From Zobellia alginiliquefaciens (lineage in GTDB: Bacteria > Bacteroidota > Bacteroidia > Flavobacteriales > Flavobacteriaceae), in the NCBI RefSeq assembly GCF_029323795.1, contig NZ_CP119758.1, positions 1,426,001 to 1,490,000 on the forward strand: 64,000 bases of DNA. The letters run 5' to 3'. The notes under the pieces were generated by a model. The model did no database searches and was not told the origin of the DNA. It saw nothing but the letters and a program-made list of their open reading frames with translations. Shown here in pieces: positions 18,626 to 27,165 of this stretch. The position numbers and the translations under genes are program-made. How positions within the stretch are numbered: the stretch's first letter is position 1; every line of letters begins with the position of its first letter.

Positions 18626-19192
18626 TTACTGCACTTTATTTTCTACCTCGTACAACTCAATTGCTTTTAGATAATTCATTGCCCCGTTCATTGTCATATC
18701 ATTAACAAAACCATCTAACTCAGGATGATTTACCTTTACCCAGCTTACGAGTGTATCTCTTTTTGTCTGCCAAATATTCCAATCTGGACCTTCGTAATCT
18801 AAATCTTCAATTTTTGAGATTTTATTAGAACTAAAAGAAATTTTCACCTGATACTCCAACGGATTATTTTCTAAAAATGCATTCCGAAGGTTCTTTTGCC
18901 CAATAATAGCGATAACCTCATTACCCTTTTCCTCCAATTCTATTATCTCATAAGATGATTTAAATATAGAATCCCATTTAAACATTGCGTACAAACTAGC
19001 ATGGTTGTAAGGAACAACGAAATCTCCTGAAACTATGGTTAGGCTATCGTTTGCAACTTCTTTTATTTTATTGAAGTTACCACTATCAAAGGCTTTGTAA
19101 TATGCAGTAACTGTTTCTTTATGCGTTGGTTTTTGGGTGTTGCAGCCGGTTAGGGCTAATAATAGCGATAGGATGAGGATGGTGGGTTTCAT
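18626..19192 (-). CDS. NTF2-like lipoprotein
   Basis: A 188-residue protein with a lipoprotein signal ending LTGC (Cys17). The mature part begins TVTAYYKAFDSGNFNKIKEVANDSLTIVSGDF, the typical start of an NTF2/SnoaL-like cone-shaped fold used for small-ligand binding or as a scaffold. No catalytic residues can be named. It begins the AT-rich accessory patch. Confidence 0.65.
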   Translation of the reverse strand: MKPTILILSLLLALTGCNTQKPTHKETVTAYYKAFDSGNFNKIKEVANDSLTIVSGDFVVPYNHASLYAMFKWDSIFKSSYEIIELEEKGNEVIAIIGQKNLRNAFLENNPLEYQVKISFSSNKISKIEDLDYEGPDWNIWQTKRDTLVSWVKVNHPELDGFVNDMTMNGAMNYLKAIELYEVENKVQ

Positions 19193-19248
19193 GGGTTATT
19201 CAAGTATTTTTAAGAATTGGGCTAAAGATTTTTATAGGAAGTTTTGTT

Positions 19249-19956
19249 TTAGTTTTTTTTTAAAAGTAATGGATATACTTCTCCCGAATCATGTTCATCA
19301 ATTATAAACATGAAATTATCTTTGTAATTTAGTGATTCAAATCCACGATTCTTATCGATTTTTACTAAAACATCGTGAATTGCAATCATTCCTTCACACT
19401 TATGAAGTTCAATTAGTTCATCATATCCTTCAACTAATTCGATATCGTTGAATTCTTCCATTTCTATGATATCTCCATCTTTCAGTTCATCAAAGTTGAT
19501 ATGATCGTTTGTGTATTTTTTAGGTAGATTTTCATGATGTAAACTTTCAAGACTATCGAAAAATCTTAATCCAATACCTGGGCATGCATAAAATTCTGTT
19601 GTGAAATCATAATCGAATCCCATATCAAATTGGTCAACCTTTACTTGGAAGTCCTTCCATTCGCCAATACCATATGCGGTAGCCTCTACATTCTTTTGAA
19701 AGAAATAATCATATTCAAAAAGGATGGCATGTAACTCTTCTTCTTTTTTTATTCCTTTTTCAGGATTTGACCACCAGTCCTTCAAGTTTTGAAGAACTTC
19801 AATTTCCAATTTCTTTTTGTAATCTTCAAAATTGAACTCTTTTAAATTTTGAAAAACAGTTTTTAAAAGGTTATCTAGATTTGAATTGGATTCAAGAGTA
19901 GATAAGTAGCTATTTCTTTTCTTTATTAAATTTTGTCTAATTGTTTCGTTGTTCAT
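19249..19956 (-). CDS. Acidic hypothetical protein
   Basis: A 235-residue protein of unrecognised family, rich in D, E, N and K, without signal peptide or membrane segment. The N-terminal half is helical and charged; the centre carries WKDFQVKVDQFDMGFDYDFTTEFYACPGIGLRFFDSL, and the C-terminal half has alternating acidic strands and helices (KDGDIIEMEEFNDIELVEGYDELIELH). Small acidic cytoplasmic proteins of this kind in accessory regions are often immunity proteins of toxin systems, but no toxin was seen nearby, so that role is only a guess. Base composition appears more AT-rich than the flanks. Confidence 0.5.
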   Translation of the reverse strand: MNNETIRQNLIKKRNSYLSTLESNSNLDNLLKTVFQNLKEFNFEDYKKKLEIEVLQNLKDWWSNPEKGIKKEEELHAILFEYDYFFQKNVEATAYGIGEWKDFQVKVDQFDMGFDYDFTTEFYACPGIGLRFFDSLESLHHENLPKKYTNDHINFDELKDGDIIEMEEFNDIELVEGYDELIELHKCEGMIAIHDVLVKIDKNRGFESLNYKDNFMFIIDEHDSGEVYPLLLKKN

Positions 19957-20027
19957 TTTTTAAGCATAATTAATGTTAACTTGTTTGTATACGAAACGTA
20001 GGGTGCAAAAGACACTAACTTATAGGA

Positions 20028-20356
20028 TTAACATAAAGCTATATTTTCTAAACGTCTTATGCTACGATATTTCTCTCCAACTAGCCATTCGATTGCTTTT
20101 TCTTTGGGATTGCTGGTTATAATGTCGGGGGAAATTTGACCTCCATATATTTTTTTGTTCTATCGGCCATAATTGTTGTTGTAAGGACAATTTTTGCTCC
20201 ATCACATAACAGATAAACCACATTTCCGGTAGATAATCCAGCTGTATTTTTCCCAAAGAATTTTGTGGATGACAATCCTTTAAAGGTAATGGTTATGACC
20301 TCTCCTGAACTGGCGGTCATTTCACCGATTACAACAGTAATCTTAGGTGGTTTCAT
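20028..20356 (-). pseudogene. Truncated and frameshifted S41 (tail-specific) peptidase remnant
   Basis: From the ATG at 20356 the frame reads KPPKITVVIGEMTASSGEV (active-site serine region), then FFGKNTAGLSTGN, DGAKIVLTTTIMADRTKKY, all characteristic of the catalytic core of S41 proteases. After Lys-Lys-Tyr the frame shifts: the next frame reads GGQISPDIITSNP then KEKAIEWLVGEKYRSIRRL and stops at 20028, which is the normal C-terminal end. TATATGG in place of TATGG suggests a 2-bp duplication. The PDZ and N-terminal parts are missing. The remnant's ATG overlaps the stop of the upstream GNAT-like gene (ATGA). It is very likely inactive. Confidence 0.75.
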
Positions 20357-20796
20357 TTGTAAAATTCAATTGTTGCTGATTCAGTCGATTTTCTCACAAT
20401 GTTACAATTGTTAAATCCGAGTTTTTTTGCCCATTTTCCAGTCGCAGTTTTGAAAGCACAATACTCTGGTTTTTCATTACTAATACAGTCAAGGAAGATT
20501 TTTAGGTTAGTTGACATTCCATTTTCACAATCTGCAAATTCTTCATCCTTATTCCAACTACCTATGATTTTTTTTATTTCAACTTCTTTATTAAGCTCAT
20601 CAAATACTTTTGAGAAGGATTTAAATCCTAGACCTTTCTGTTGATATTCTAGATTTATTCTTACTACAGAAGTTAGTACGCCGTATTTGTTAATATTACC
20701 TTCTACCGAACCAATTGGCTCTACATTTTCATTCAAAATAGTATAACTCTTGGAATCTTTTGTTTCAGGGTTATCATCAAAGTATGTTATTTTCAT
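20353..20796 (-). CDS. GNAT-like acetyltransferase domain protein
   Basis: A 147-residue cytoplasmic protein. The order of elements fits a GNAT fold: VRINLEYQQKGLGFKSFSKVFDEL (strand and CoA pyrophosphate-loop region, where Q/GKGLG replaces RxxGxG/A), then EIKKIIGSWN, and CAFKTATGKWAKKLGFNN near the end, typical of the GNAT C-terminal strand and helix. The match is distant and the substrate unknown. It shares its last bases with the start of the S41 remnant, an odd junction suggesting that a rearrangement placed it there. Confidence 0.55.
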   Translation of the reverse strand: MKITYFDDNPETKDSKSYTILNENVEPIGSVEGNINKYGVLTSVVRINLEYQQKGLGFKSFSKVFDELNKEVEIKKIIGSWNKDEEFADCENGMSTNLKIFLDCISNEKPEYCAFKTATGKWAKKLGFNNCNIVRKSTESATIEFYK

Positions 20797-20886
20797 TTCA
20801 AATGGTAGCTAAAAATCGTATATAGCAACTAGTTGCAATACCTCTATTTCATAAATAATTTAAATTGCTTATACTACCTAACAGCC

Positions 20887-21429
20887 TTATTGATACAAAA
20901 CATACCTCGGCGGCTTAAGTCCGTTCAACCGCATATACACTAACATTTGAGCACGGTGGTGGGTTATATGGTCTGACAGCAATAATAGAATCTGCCTTTT
21001 GCTTCTTTGTGCCCCAAAATAATCTAGCTCTTCACCTAGTTTGGTTACATCATATTGTTCAATGAACTTAATAGTTTTATCAAACACGGTAGTAATAGTT
21101 TCAATCATTTCTTTCTTCGATTTTTCATCTACTTTAAGTTCGGTATCCGTTTCCCAATCTCTGGCTTCGCGACCTCCCATTAACGACTGACTGTGCCAAT
21201 CCATGGCCCAACCAATATGCATTAAATGTTCGGCAAAACTCATTGCTTCAGGCACAGCCTTAAAATGGTATTTATCTTCTGGCATAGACTCCGAAACTAA
21301 CAGCAGATACGCTTTAGAGGTTTCCATTCTTTCTAGATAATCTTCAATAAAAATAGCATCTTGGGCAAACACATGCGTACCCATAGAAAAAAATAGCACT
21401 AACAGGGAGAAAATTGATTTCCGTTTCAT
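20887..21429 (-). CDS. DinB family protein, exported
   Basis: A 180-residue protein with a signal peptide (MKRKSIFSLLVLFFSMGTHVFAQ) followed by a DinB/YfiT-like four-helix bundle. The helices carry the expected metal-ligand histidines: SFAEHLMHIGWAMDWHSQSLMG and LLLSDHITHHRAQMLVYMRLNGL (last helix, HxxHHR pattern). Members are predicted metal-dependent thiol or hydrolytic enzymes; the function of exported versions is not established. Confidence 0.85.
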   Translation of the reverse strand: MKRKSIFSLLVLFFSMGTHVFAQDAIFIEDYLERMETSKAYLLLVSESMPEDKYHFKAVPEAMSFAEHLMHIGWAMDWHSQSLMGGREARDWETDTELKVDEKSKKEMIETITTVFDKTIKFIEQYDVTKLGEELDYFGAQRSKRQILLLLSDHITHHRAQMLVYMRLNGLKPPRYVLYQ

Positions 21430-21456
21430 AGTGGATTATTTATGTAATGCATATAT

Positions 21457-22032
21457 CTAGTTTGGCGGATTTTTACAAACGTTTACGATTCTCTCTAATC
21501 TATCATTAGTTATCCATTGTCTTCGTTCATCATCATTTTGACTATTCTTAGAAAACCGTTTACTAATAAGAACAAATAAGAACTCATTCCAAGGGGGTAT
21601 GCTTGGCGATAATTTTCTTTCTAGAAATATTCGTGTTCTGTCTCCGGTCTTTTTTAACTCAACACGGTCGTGCCAGTCATTTTTAGAATTTCCCCATGCG
21701 AATAATTTAGGTGGCTCCCAAAAAACTACATATGTATTAGTCTCATATTGCGAAGTAAACCCCTTTCTCTTAAAAACCGTTCCTGGTTCTATCTCATCAG
21801 GCATATCTTCAAACTCCGAATAATACCCAACCGTATAATATGCCATATTTTTAGGGTTGGTTATATGCTTCCAACATGTTTTAATATCTACATCTACCAA
21901 ACCATCTGCCTCTTTAAAAATGCTATCAACCCTACCCTTTTTCCGCCTTCTAGTTTCATAATCTATAATCCAGGCAATTAGAACAGACAGCCCTACACCT
22001 ATAATTGCCAATATAATTTCAGAAAGCTCCAT
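21457..22032 (-). CDS. Membrane-anchored SRPBCC (START-like) protein
   Basis: A 191-residue protein with an N-terminal transmembrane segment (about residues 5-23, LAIIGVGLSVLIAWIID), a short basic patch (RRRKKGR) and a SRPBCC fold: DVDIKTCWKHITNPKNMAYYTVGY at the start, then YVVFWEPPKLFAWGNSKNDWHDRVELKKTGDRTRIFLERKLSP. The fold forms a hydrophobic ligand pocket; the ligand is unknown. The basic patch implies the domain is cytoplasmic. Confidence 0.7.
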   Translation of the reverse strand: MELSEIILAIIGVGLSVLIAWIIDYETRRRKKGRVDSIFKEADGLVDVDIKTCWKHITNPKNMAYYTVGYYSEFEDMPDEIEPGTVFKRKGFTSQYETNTYVVFWEPPKLFAWGNSKNDWHDRVELKKTGDRTRIFLERKLSPSIPPWNEFLFVLISKRFSKNSQNDDERRQWITNDRLERIVNVCKNPPN

Positions 22033-22335
22033 ATGATAAACTCGCGATTAATTGCCCTAAGAATCCGTACCAGAATAGCAGCAATAAAATTGCTAACCCC
22101 TTACTTTTAAAGTATATACTAATCTTTACTCCCTTTAAAACTAAGAATAAAACCTGTCACAACTTACATTTAGCTTAAGAATTCAGCTACTTATTTGTGA
22201 CACCCCTATAATAAAGGGTTGGCAAGACCGCCCTACACCAACACTATCATATTTTCCTGATATTTACGTTATCTTTGATGAGTTCTGCTTAGAATAAAAC
22301 TTAAGCAAGCCCAGTTTCTAAAGCTATGTATCCCA
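22033..22335. other. Intergenic stretch between divergent genes
   Basis: No gene is visible. It holds the promoter of the histidine kinase gene and a pair of 8-bp inverted arms, TGTCACAA (22155-22162) and TTGTGACA (22195-22202), separated by 32 bp, which could be an operator or be chance. Confidence 0.4.
22270..22277 (+). promoter_or_regulatory. -7 promoter element (TATCTTTG) of the histidine kinase gene
   Basis: The octamer fits TAnnTTTG and lies about 58 bp before the start codon. Confidence 0.4.
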
Positions 22336-23484
22336 ATGAATTTTAATTCCAAAAACAGGACCACCAATCTTACTTTACTCATTGCTTCGTTTGGTTTTGT
22401 AAGCCTGATTTTGTGGAACACAAATAGTTTTTTCAGGCAATTTAAAGAAGAAGAACGCCTAAAAATGGAAATTTGGGCAACCGCACAATCTGAATTTCAA
22501 CAATCATCAGAAGAAATGGATTTAGGAAACCTTCACCTTAAAGTGTTTCAGAACAATACCTCTACTCCAATGATTCTGGTAAATAAAGACGGATCGGTAA
22601 AAACCAATAATATGGATAAAGAAAAGGTTTCCGATTCGGTCTATGTGCAAAATCAAATTCTGAAATTTCAAAACGAAAACATTCCTATTTCCATTGACCA
22701 GCAAGGCACACATTTGGCTACCCTATATTACGGCAACTCTGAAGTTCTAAATAAACTTAAGTACTACCCCATTGCACTTCTTCTAATTATATTTCTATTT
22801 GCAGCGGTCATTTTTTTCTTCTTCAAAACGAACAAAGCCTCCGAGCAGAACAAATTATGGGCCGGTATGGCCAAAGAAACAGCACACCAAATTGGTACGC
22901 CACTTTCTTCTTTATTGGGCTGGAACGAACTTTTGAAAACCGAAAACATCAATCCTGAAATCACAAAAGAAATAGCCAAAGATATCTCTCGTCTTGAAAC
23001 TATTACCGAACGTTTTTCCAAAATTGGGTCTTTGCCCAAATTGGATTCCCATGATATTGTTAAAGAAACAAAAGATGCCTACGAATATCTTAAATTGCGA
23101 AGTTCTAAACTTATTGAGTTTTCTTTTGCGTCTGATGCTGAAGAACTTCCTGTACTATTGAACCATTCTTTGTATAATTGGACTATAGAGAATCTTGTAA
23201 AAAACGGTATTGATGCCATGAAAGGCAAGGGAAGCATTCATATTGAAATCATTAGCGAAGGAAAACAGGTACACATTCAGGTTTCGGATACGGGTCATGG
23301 AATTCCTAAAAGCGATTTCCAAGCCATCTTTAACCCTGGGGTGACCAGCAAAAAAAGAGGATGGGGATTAGGCTTATCCTTAGTGAAAAGAATAGTTGAA
23401 GAGTACCATAAGGGGAAAATAAAAGTACTTTCGTCGAATAAACAGGGTACGGTTATGCAACTTACGCTAAAGACCCTAAGTTAG
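22336..23484 (+). CDS. Sensor histidine kinase
   Basis: A 382-residue membrane kinase. Two hydrophobic segments (about residues 10-27 and 142-162) flank a short sensor region. The dimerisation domain carries KETAHQIGTPLSSLLGWNEL with the phosphoacceptor His184; the H-box reads HQIGTP in place of the usual HE-x-R/K-x-P. The ATPase domain has the N-box NWTIENLVKNGIDAM, G1 DTGHGIPKSD and G2 GWGLGLSLVKRIVEEY. There is no receiver domain and no adjacent response regulator, so the partner is encoded elsewhere. The next gene (zinc-ribbon membrane protein) follows after 51 bp. Confidence 0.9.
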   Translation: MNFNSKNRTTNLTLLIASFGFVSLILWNTNSFFRQFKEEERLKMEIWATAQSEFQQSSEEMDLGNLHLKVFQNNTSTPMILVNKDGSVKTNNMDKEKVSDSVYVQNQILKFQNENIPISIDQQGTHLATLYYGNSEVLNKLKYYPIALLLIIFLFAAVIFFFFKTNKASEQNKLWAGMAKETAHQIGTPLSSLLGWNELLKTENINPEITKEIAKDISRLETITERFSKIGSLPKLDSHDIVKETKDAYEYLKLRSSKLIEFSFASDAEELPVLLNHSLYNWTIENLVKNGIDAMKGKGSIHIEIISEGKQVHIQVSDTGHGIPKSDFQAIFNPGVTSKKRGWGLGLSLVKRIVEEYHKGKIKVLSSNKQGTVMQLTLKTLS

Positions 23485-23535
23485 AAGGTCCAAATTAAAA
23501 AAGAAGTACAATCTTATATTTTTATACAGAGTAAA

Positions 23536-23877
23536 ATGGCAAATGAAAAGTTAGTGGTTATAAAAGAAGCGGACCTGACGAACAACTGTCCGGAATGTTT
23601 TAATCAAGATTTAAAGCTTTCATTTTCCCAAAAACACAAGCAGGGAAAACTTTTTAACTCCATTACCAATGAGGTTTCTTCTAAAATTGTTTGTAACAAA
23701 TGTGGAACGAACATCTACCCTGTAAGTTGGACAGAAGACATAGAACGAAGCTTTGAGTATTACCAAAAAATGGTCATACCACACCGTAGTACGGTAACAT
23801 TTACTTCTTTATTTTGGATACTTAGCCTTGTGGCAATTGCCGTAGTAGCGGCGGTTGTTACATTCTTGTTGCAATAA
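23536..23877 (+). CDS. Small zinc-ribbon membrane protein
   Basis: A 113-residue protein with two CxxC pairs (Cys18-Pro-Glu-Cys21 and Cys53-Asn-Lys-Cys56), which together look like a treble-clef or zinc ribbon, and one C-terminal transmembrane segment (about residues 89-112). The zinc-binding part should face the cytoplasm. Function unknown. It follows the histidine kinase gene closely. Confidence 0.65.
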   Translation: MANEKLVVIKEADLTNNCPECFNQDLKLSFSQKHKQGKLFNSITNEVSSKIVCNKCGTNIYPVSWTEDIERSFEYYQKMVIPHRSTVTFTSLFWILSLVAIAVVAAVVTFLLQ

Positions 23878-23881
23878 AACC

Positions 23882-24274
23882 CTACTGAAGTGCGGCTTTA
23901 ATCTGAGCCGCCGTTTCTTTAAATTCTTCCTCTGTAAGCGAGACCTTATTCTGAAACGTAGCATTTTGCATTGTCGTGAGCGGTATAAGGTGCACATGAA
24001 CATGAGGCACTTCTAAACCAATAACCGTCATTCCCACTCTTTTGCAATCTATAGATGCCTCTATAGCCTTGCCAATTTTTCGTGAGAATGCCATAAGCCC
24101 CATGTAGGTTTCTTCATCCAAATCCATAATCTTGTCCACCTCCTTTTTAGGTATGCACAGGGTATGCCCTTTTGCATTGGGGTTGATATCTAAAAAAGCA
24201 AAATAGTTGTCGTCTTCCGCTATTTTATAACAGGGAATTTCACCATTTATAATTTTCGTGAAAATAGAGGCCAT
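23882..24274 (-). CDS. HIT family protein
   Basis: A 130-residue histidine-triad nucleotide-binding protein that hydrolyses nucleotide phosphoramidates or adenylates. The N-terminal FTKIINGEIPCYKIAEDDNYFAFLDINP motif and the catalytic HVHVHLIPL triad near residues 91-99 are intact. It lies 12 bp after greA on the same strand, an arrangement common in Bacteroidota. Confidence 0.95.
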   Translation of the reverse strand: MASIFTKIINGEIPCYKIAEDDNYFAFLDINPNAKGHTLCIPKKEVDKIMDLDEETYMGLMAFSRKIGKAIEASIDCKRVGMTVIGLEVPHVHVHLIPLTTMQNATFQNKVSLTEEEFKETAAQIKAALQ

Positions 24275-24286
24275 TCGTATACGGTT

Positions 24287-24763
24287 TTATGATCTTGTAA
24301 TCTCTAAAATATCAAATTTTAAAGTACCGTTCGGCACGGTTATCTCAGCAATCTCACCCACTTTTTTACCAAGCAATCCTTTACCAATGGGAGAATTAAC
24401 AGATATTTTACCAGCTTTTAGATCAGCTTCACTTTCAGCAACCAATGTATATTTCATTTCCATTCCATTGGTCTGGTTTTTCAACTTTACAGTAGACAAT
24501 ACCAAAGCTTTAGAGGTATCCAACTGCGATTCGTCAATAAGGCGAGCGTTTGAAAGCGTTTCCTCCATCTTAGAAATTTTAAGCTCTAGCAAGCCTTGTG
24601 CCTCTTTGGCGGCATCATATTCGGCATTTTCAGATAAATCACCTTTATCGCGCGCTTCAGCAATAGCCTGGGACGCTTTTGGACGCTCAACATCTTTTAA
24701 TTGGTTAAGCTCTTCTCTCAACTTTTGAAGACCTTCTTTTGTATAGTAAGATATGTTACTCAT
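24287..24763 (-). CDS. greA: Transcription elongation factor GreA
   Basis: A 158-residue factor that enters the RNA polymerase secondary channel and stimulates cleavage of backtracked RNA. The N-terminal coiled coil contains the acidic tip DKGDLSENAEYDAAKEAQ, and the C-terminal domain carries NSPIGKGLLGKKVGE. Length and motifs are standard. It is probably co-transcribed with the HIT gene. Confidence 0.97.
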   Translation of the reverse strand: MSNISYYTKEGLQKLREELNQLKDVERPKASQAIAEARDKGDLSENAEYDAAKEAQGLLELKISKMEETLSNARLIDESQLDTSKALVLSTVKLKNQTNGMEMKYTLVAESEADLKAGKISVNSPIGKGLLGKKVGEIAEITVPNGTLKFDILEITRS

Positions 24764-24849
24764 GTGGTACTCATTTAATAATCTTGTAAAATAGGAAAAT
24801 CCTCTACATAAACCGATACATTGACCGTTATTTTAGAGAGGATTTAACG

Positions 24850-24857
24850 CAAATATA
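24850..24857 (-). promoter_or_regulatory. -7 promoter element (TATATTTG) of greA
   Basis: The minus-strand octamer matches TAnnTTTG and leaves a leader of roughly 80 bases before the greA start codon. Confidence 0.5.
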
Positions 24858-24907
24858 CATAATTTTTGTTCACTTTTGTTTCATGTATTTTAAATGACAA
24901 TTCTTCT

Positions 24908-25345
24908 ATGAAGTATTTTTTAGGCACCGTTCTTATCATATTCATGTTTTCATGTAGTAATGACGGCGCAATCCGTAATCCATACCTTCAAGAATTAGGA
25001 TTTCGGTTTGATATGAACCTGAACCTACCATTATACAGTGGGCTTACCAATCTTGGTAGTGTTGTTTATATAGACAATGCAGGAATAGGAAACAGAGGTG
25101 TGTACGTTATTAAATCCGGCTTTGATCAACTCCGTGCCTTTGAAGCTTCTTGCCCAAACCATATTCCCAATGAATGTTCAACAATGACCTTAGAAGGGCA
25201 AAATGTTACCTGTTCCTGTGAGGATTATGAGTACAGCCTTTTTACGGGTCAATTATTGAACCGTCCAGATGATGGCAACCGTTATTACGACATGTTGGAA
25301 TACCGAGCCACGCAAAGCGGTAATGTTGTAATTATTAGCAACTAA
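24908..25345 (+). CDS. Degenerate Rieske-like lipoprotein
   Basis: About 145 residues from the ATG at 24908, which places the lipobox FMFSC (Cys16) correctly; the in-frame ATG at 24866 would disturb the signal peptide. The C-terminal half resembles a Rieske domain: SCPNH at residues 81-85 in place of CxH, and TCSCEDYEYSLFTGQLL (101-117) in place of CPCHGSxFxxxTG. The second histidine ligand is replaced by Glu and the first motif has an extra residue, so a normal 2Fe-2S cluster is unlikely. It may be a structural relic or bind something else. Confidence 0.7.
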   Translation: MKYFLGTVLIIFMFSCSNDGAIRNPYLQELGFRFDMNLNLPLYSGLTNLGSVVYIDNAGIGNRGVYVIKSGFDQLRAFEASCPNHIPNECSTMTLEGQNVTCSCEDYEYSLFTGQLLNRPDDGNRYYDMLEYRATQSGNVVIISN

Positions 25346-25351
25346 CCTTCT

Positions 25352-26011
25352 TTATTCATTTCTATAACGGTCCATTATTGTTTTAAACAGCTCTCCTGTT
25401 GATGGTGGTGTGTAGGATATGGCATTAGCACCAGCTTCAATGGCAGATAGAATGGTTTCGTCTGTTTTTCCCCCTGTGGCAATAATGGCTACCTCATCAT
25501 CAATATCACGTATGCGTTTGATGATATCCGTTGTTTTTCCGGCTCCCGAGACATTAAACACATCAATACCCGCTTGTATTCTACCTTTAATATCGTCCTT
25601 TTCGGATACGATGGTTATGGTTACGGGAATATCTATTCTATCCTTCAATTGCCTGATAAGGTCATTGGGTGCCGGTTTGTTCAAGACTACCCCCAAAGCA
25701 CCTTGAAAATCTGCATGAACCGCCAATTCTACAGAACGGTTACCTGTTGTAATTCCTCCACCCACGCCACAAAAAATAGGCTTGTCCGCAGCTAAAATCA
25801 ATGCATTGGAAATGGTAGGCTGTGGTGTAAACGGGTAAACTGCAATGATAGCGTTGGCATTCGTATTGCGAATAATAGCCACATCCGTACTGAACAGAAA
25901 AGACTTCAACAATTGTCCAAAAACACGAATACCCGAACACTCGTCAATTATCTCCGGAACAGCCACAATATTCTTGCGTAGCTTGCTACCAAAAGCAGGT
26001 ACTTTTTTCAT
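25352..26011 (-). CDS. TIM-barrel phosphate-binding-type protein
   Basis: A 219-residue cytoplasmic protein. It reads as a beta/alpha barrel: NANAIIAVYPFTPQP, KPIFCGVGGGITTGN, IDIPVTITIVSE, AGIDVFNVSGAGKT, DEVAIIATGGKT, ANAISYTPPS, with the two Gly-rich loops near the C-terminal end forming a likely phosphate site. It is reminiscent of ThiG/NanE/HisA-type barrels and is sometimes named only 'hydrolase', but no specific reaction can be stated. Confidence 0.6.
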   Translation of the reverse strand: MKKVPAFGSKLRKNIVAVPEIIDECSGIRVFGQLLKSFLFSTDVAIIRNTNANAIIAVYPFTPQPTISNALILAADKPIFCGVGGGITTGNRSVELAVHADFQGALGVVLNKPAPNDLIRQLKDRIDIPVTITIVSEKDDIKGRIQAGIDVFNVSGAGKTTDIIKRIRDIDDEVAIIATGGKTDETILSAIEAGANAISYTPPSTGELFKTIMDRYRNE

Positions 26012-26066
26012 GTTCTTAATTGATTATGGTGATTTTGTTCTTTGGGTAAACTTGAAACTAATGCTA

Positions 26067-27056
26067 TTACAAATTATCTAGAATACTATCCATTACCCAA
26101 CTGGTATGTAAGGCAGTTTTTCCTGTAGACGGATGCCGTTGTCCTTCCAACAAATCTGCTTTCAGGTTTTCAACATGAAACTGTTGCACATGTTTTGGGT
26201 GTTCTATAAAAAGTCGTTTTTCACCCATTTCATTCTCTAATACAACATCGGCATCTTCAAAAACAGAAAAACTGATTTTACCTTCGCTGCCATAAATCTC
26301 AACACTGTCCTCTCTTTGTTGGGTTCCAAAATTCCATGTTCCAGAACCTGTTATTCCGTTCTCATGAAACCAATGTCCTGTAATAGCATCTTTTGCCGTA
26401 TAGAGTCCTTGTTGATTAACGGCCGTACCGGAAGCGCTTTCAAAATCGCCCAATAAAAAGGCAAAGAGATCTAAGCCATGACTGGCCAAATCATCAAAAT
26501 ATCCTGCTGGAGCCACTTTTGCATCGGTTCGCCAATTGTACTCACCGCTCAAATCTACAGCATTGGCAGGCTTGCCCAAGAACCAACGAATGTGACGTAC
26601 TTCACCTATTTTATCTGCATCCAGCCACTCTTTCACCTTTAAAAAACGAGGCAACGAACGGCGATAATAAGCAACAAACAAAGGCAAACTCTTATCTTCA
26701 AAAGCATTTTCAATTTCAAGGCTTTCTTCATAGCTAGACGCCATGGGTTTCTCAATACAACAAGGCTTTCCCGCTGCAGCAACCTTTAGAGCATACAGCT
26801 TGTGACTATCTGGTGGAGTAGCAATATAAACAGCATCTACCTCAGGGTCGTTTATAAGGGCCTCCGCATCTGAGTAATACTTGGCCACACCATGCCTTTT
26901 AGCATAGTCGGCTGCCTTGGCTTCATCTCGACGCATTACGGCAGTTACTTCAAAACCTTCCGTTTTTTGATAGGCAGGTCCGCTTTTCACTTCGGTTACG
27001 TTACCGCAACCCAGTATGCCCCACCGAATTTTTGTTTTATGTGCTGTTTCTTCCAT
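26067..27056 (-). CDS. Gfo/Idh/MocA family oxidoreductase
   Basis: A 329-residue NAD(P)-dependent dehydrogenase, probably acting on a sugar or polyol. The Rossmann start IRWGILGCGNVTEVKSGPAYQ, the AVYIATPPDSHKLYALKVAAAGKPCCIEKPMA segment with the conserved EKP lysine, and the C-terminal half (ASHGLDLFAFLLGDF with the substrate-pocket His) are all present. The substrate cannot be inferred from neighbours. It lies downstream of the TPP-riboswitch receptor on the same strand but 109 bp away. Confidence 0.88.
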   Translation of the reverse strand: MEETAHKTKIRWGILGCGNVTEVKSGPAYQKTEGFEVTAVMRRDEAKAADYAKRHGVAKYYSDAEALINDPEVDAVYIATPPDSHKLYALKVAAAGKPCCIEKPMASSYEESLEIENAFEDKSLPLFVAYYRRSLPRFLKVKEWLDADKIGEVRHIRWFLGKPANAVDLSGEYNWRTDAKVAPAGYFDDLASHGLDLFAFLLGDFESASGTAVNQQGLYTAKDAITGHWFHENGITGSGTWNFGTQQREDSVEIYGSEGKISFSVFEDADVVLENEMGEKRLFIEHPKHVQQFHVENLKADLLEGQRHPSTGKTALHTSWVMDSILDNL

Positions 27057-27165
27057 ATAGCCCGACTTTGAATCCGTAGTAAAAATAACGGATTTAACGA
27101 CAGCTTGTCATCAGCAATGAAACTATTTCAACAAGTTTTTAACCCAATCAAATACCAATAAAGAA

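Noticed and set aside
18626-20796. Possible toxin-immunity or defence island
   Set aside because: No toxin, nuclease, integrase or repeat was recognised; the genes are only accessory-looking, so no system is claimed.
22155-22202. Inverted TGTCACAA/TTGTGACA arms, also a TTGTGACAC at 56412
   Set aside because: A nine-base match occurring twice in 64 kb is not far from chance, and the two sites have different surroundings; I kept only a note of the inverted repeat.
24258-24728. Plus-strand frame opposite greA
   Set aside because: It lies wholly over greA and its serine/leucine-rich translation reflects reverse codons.
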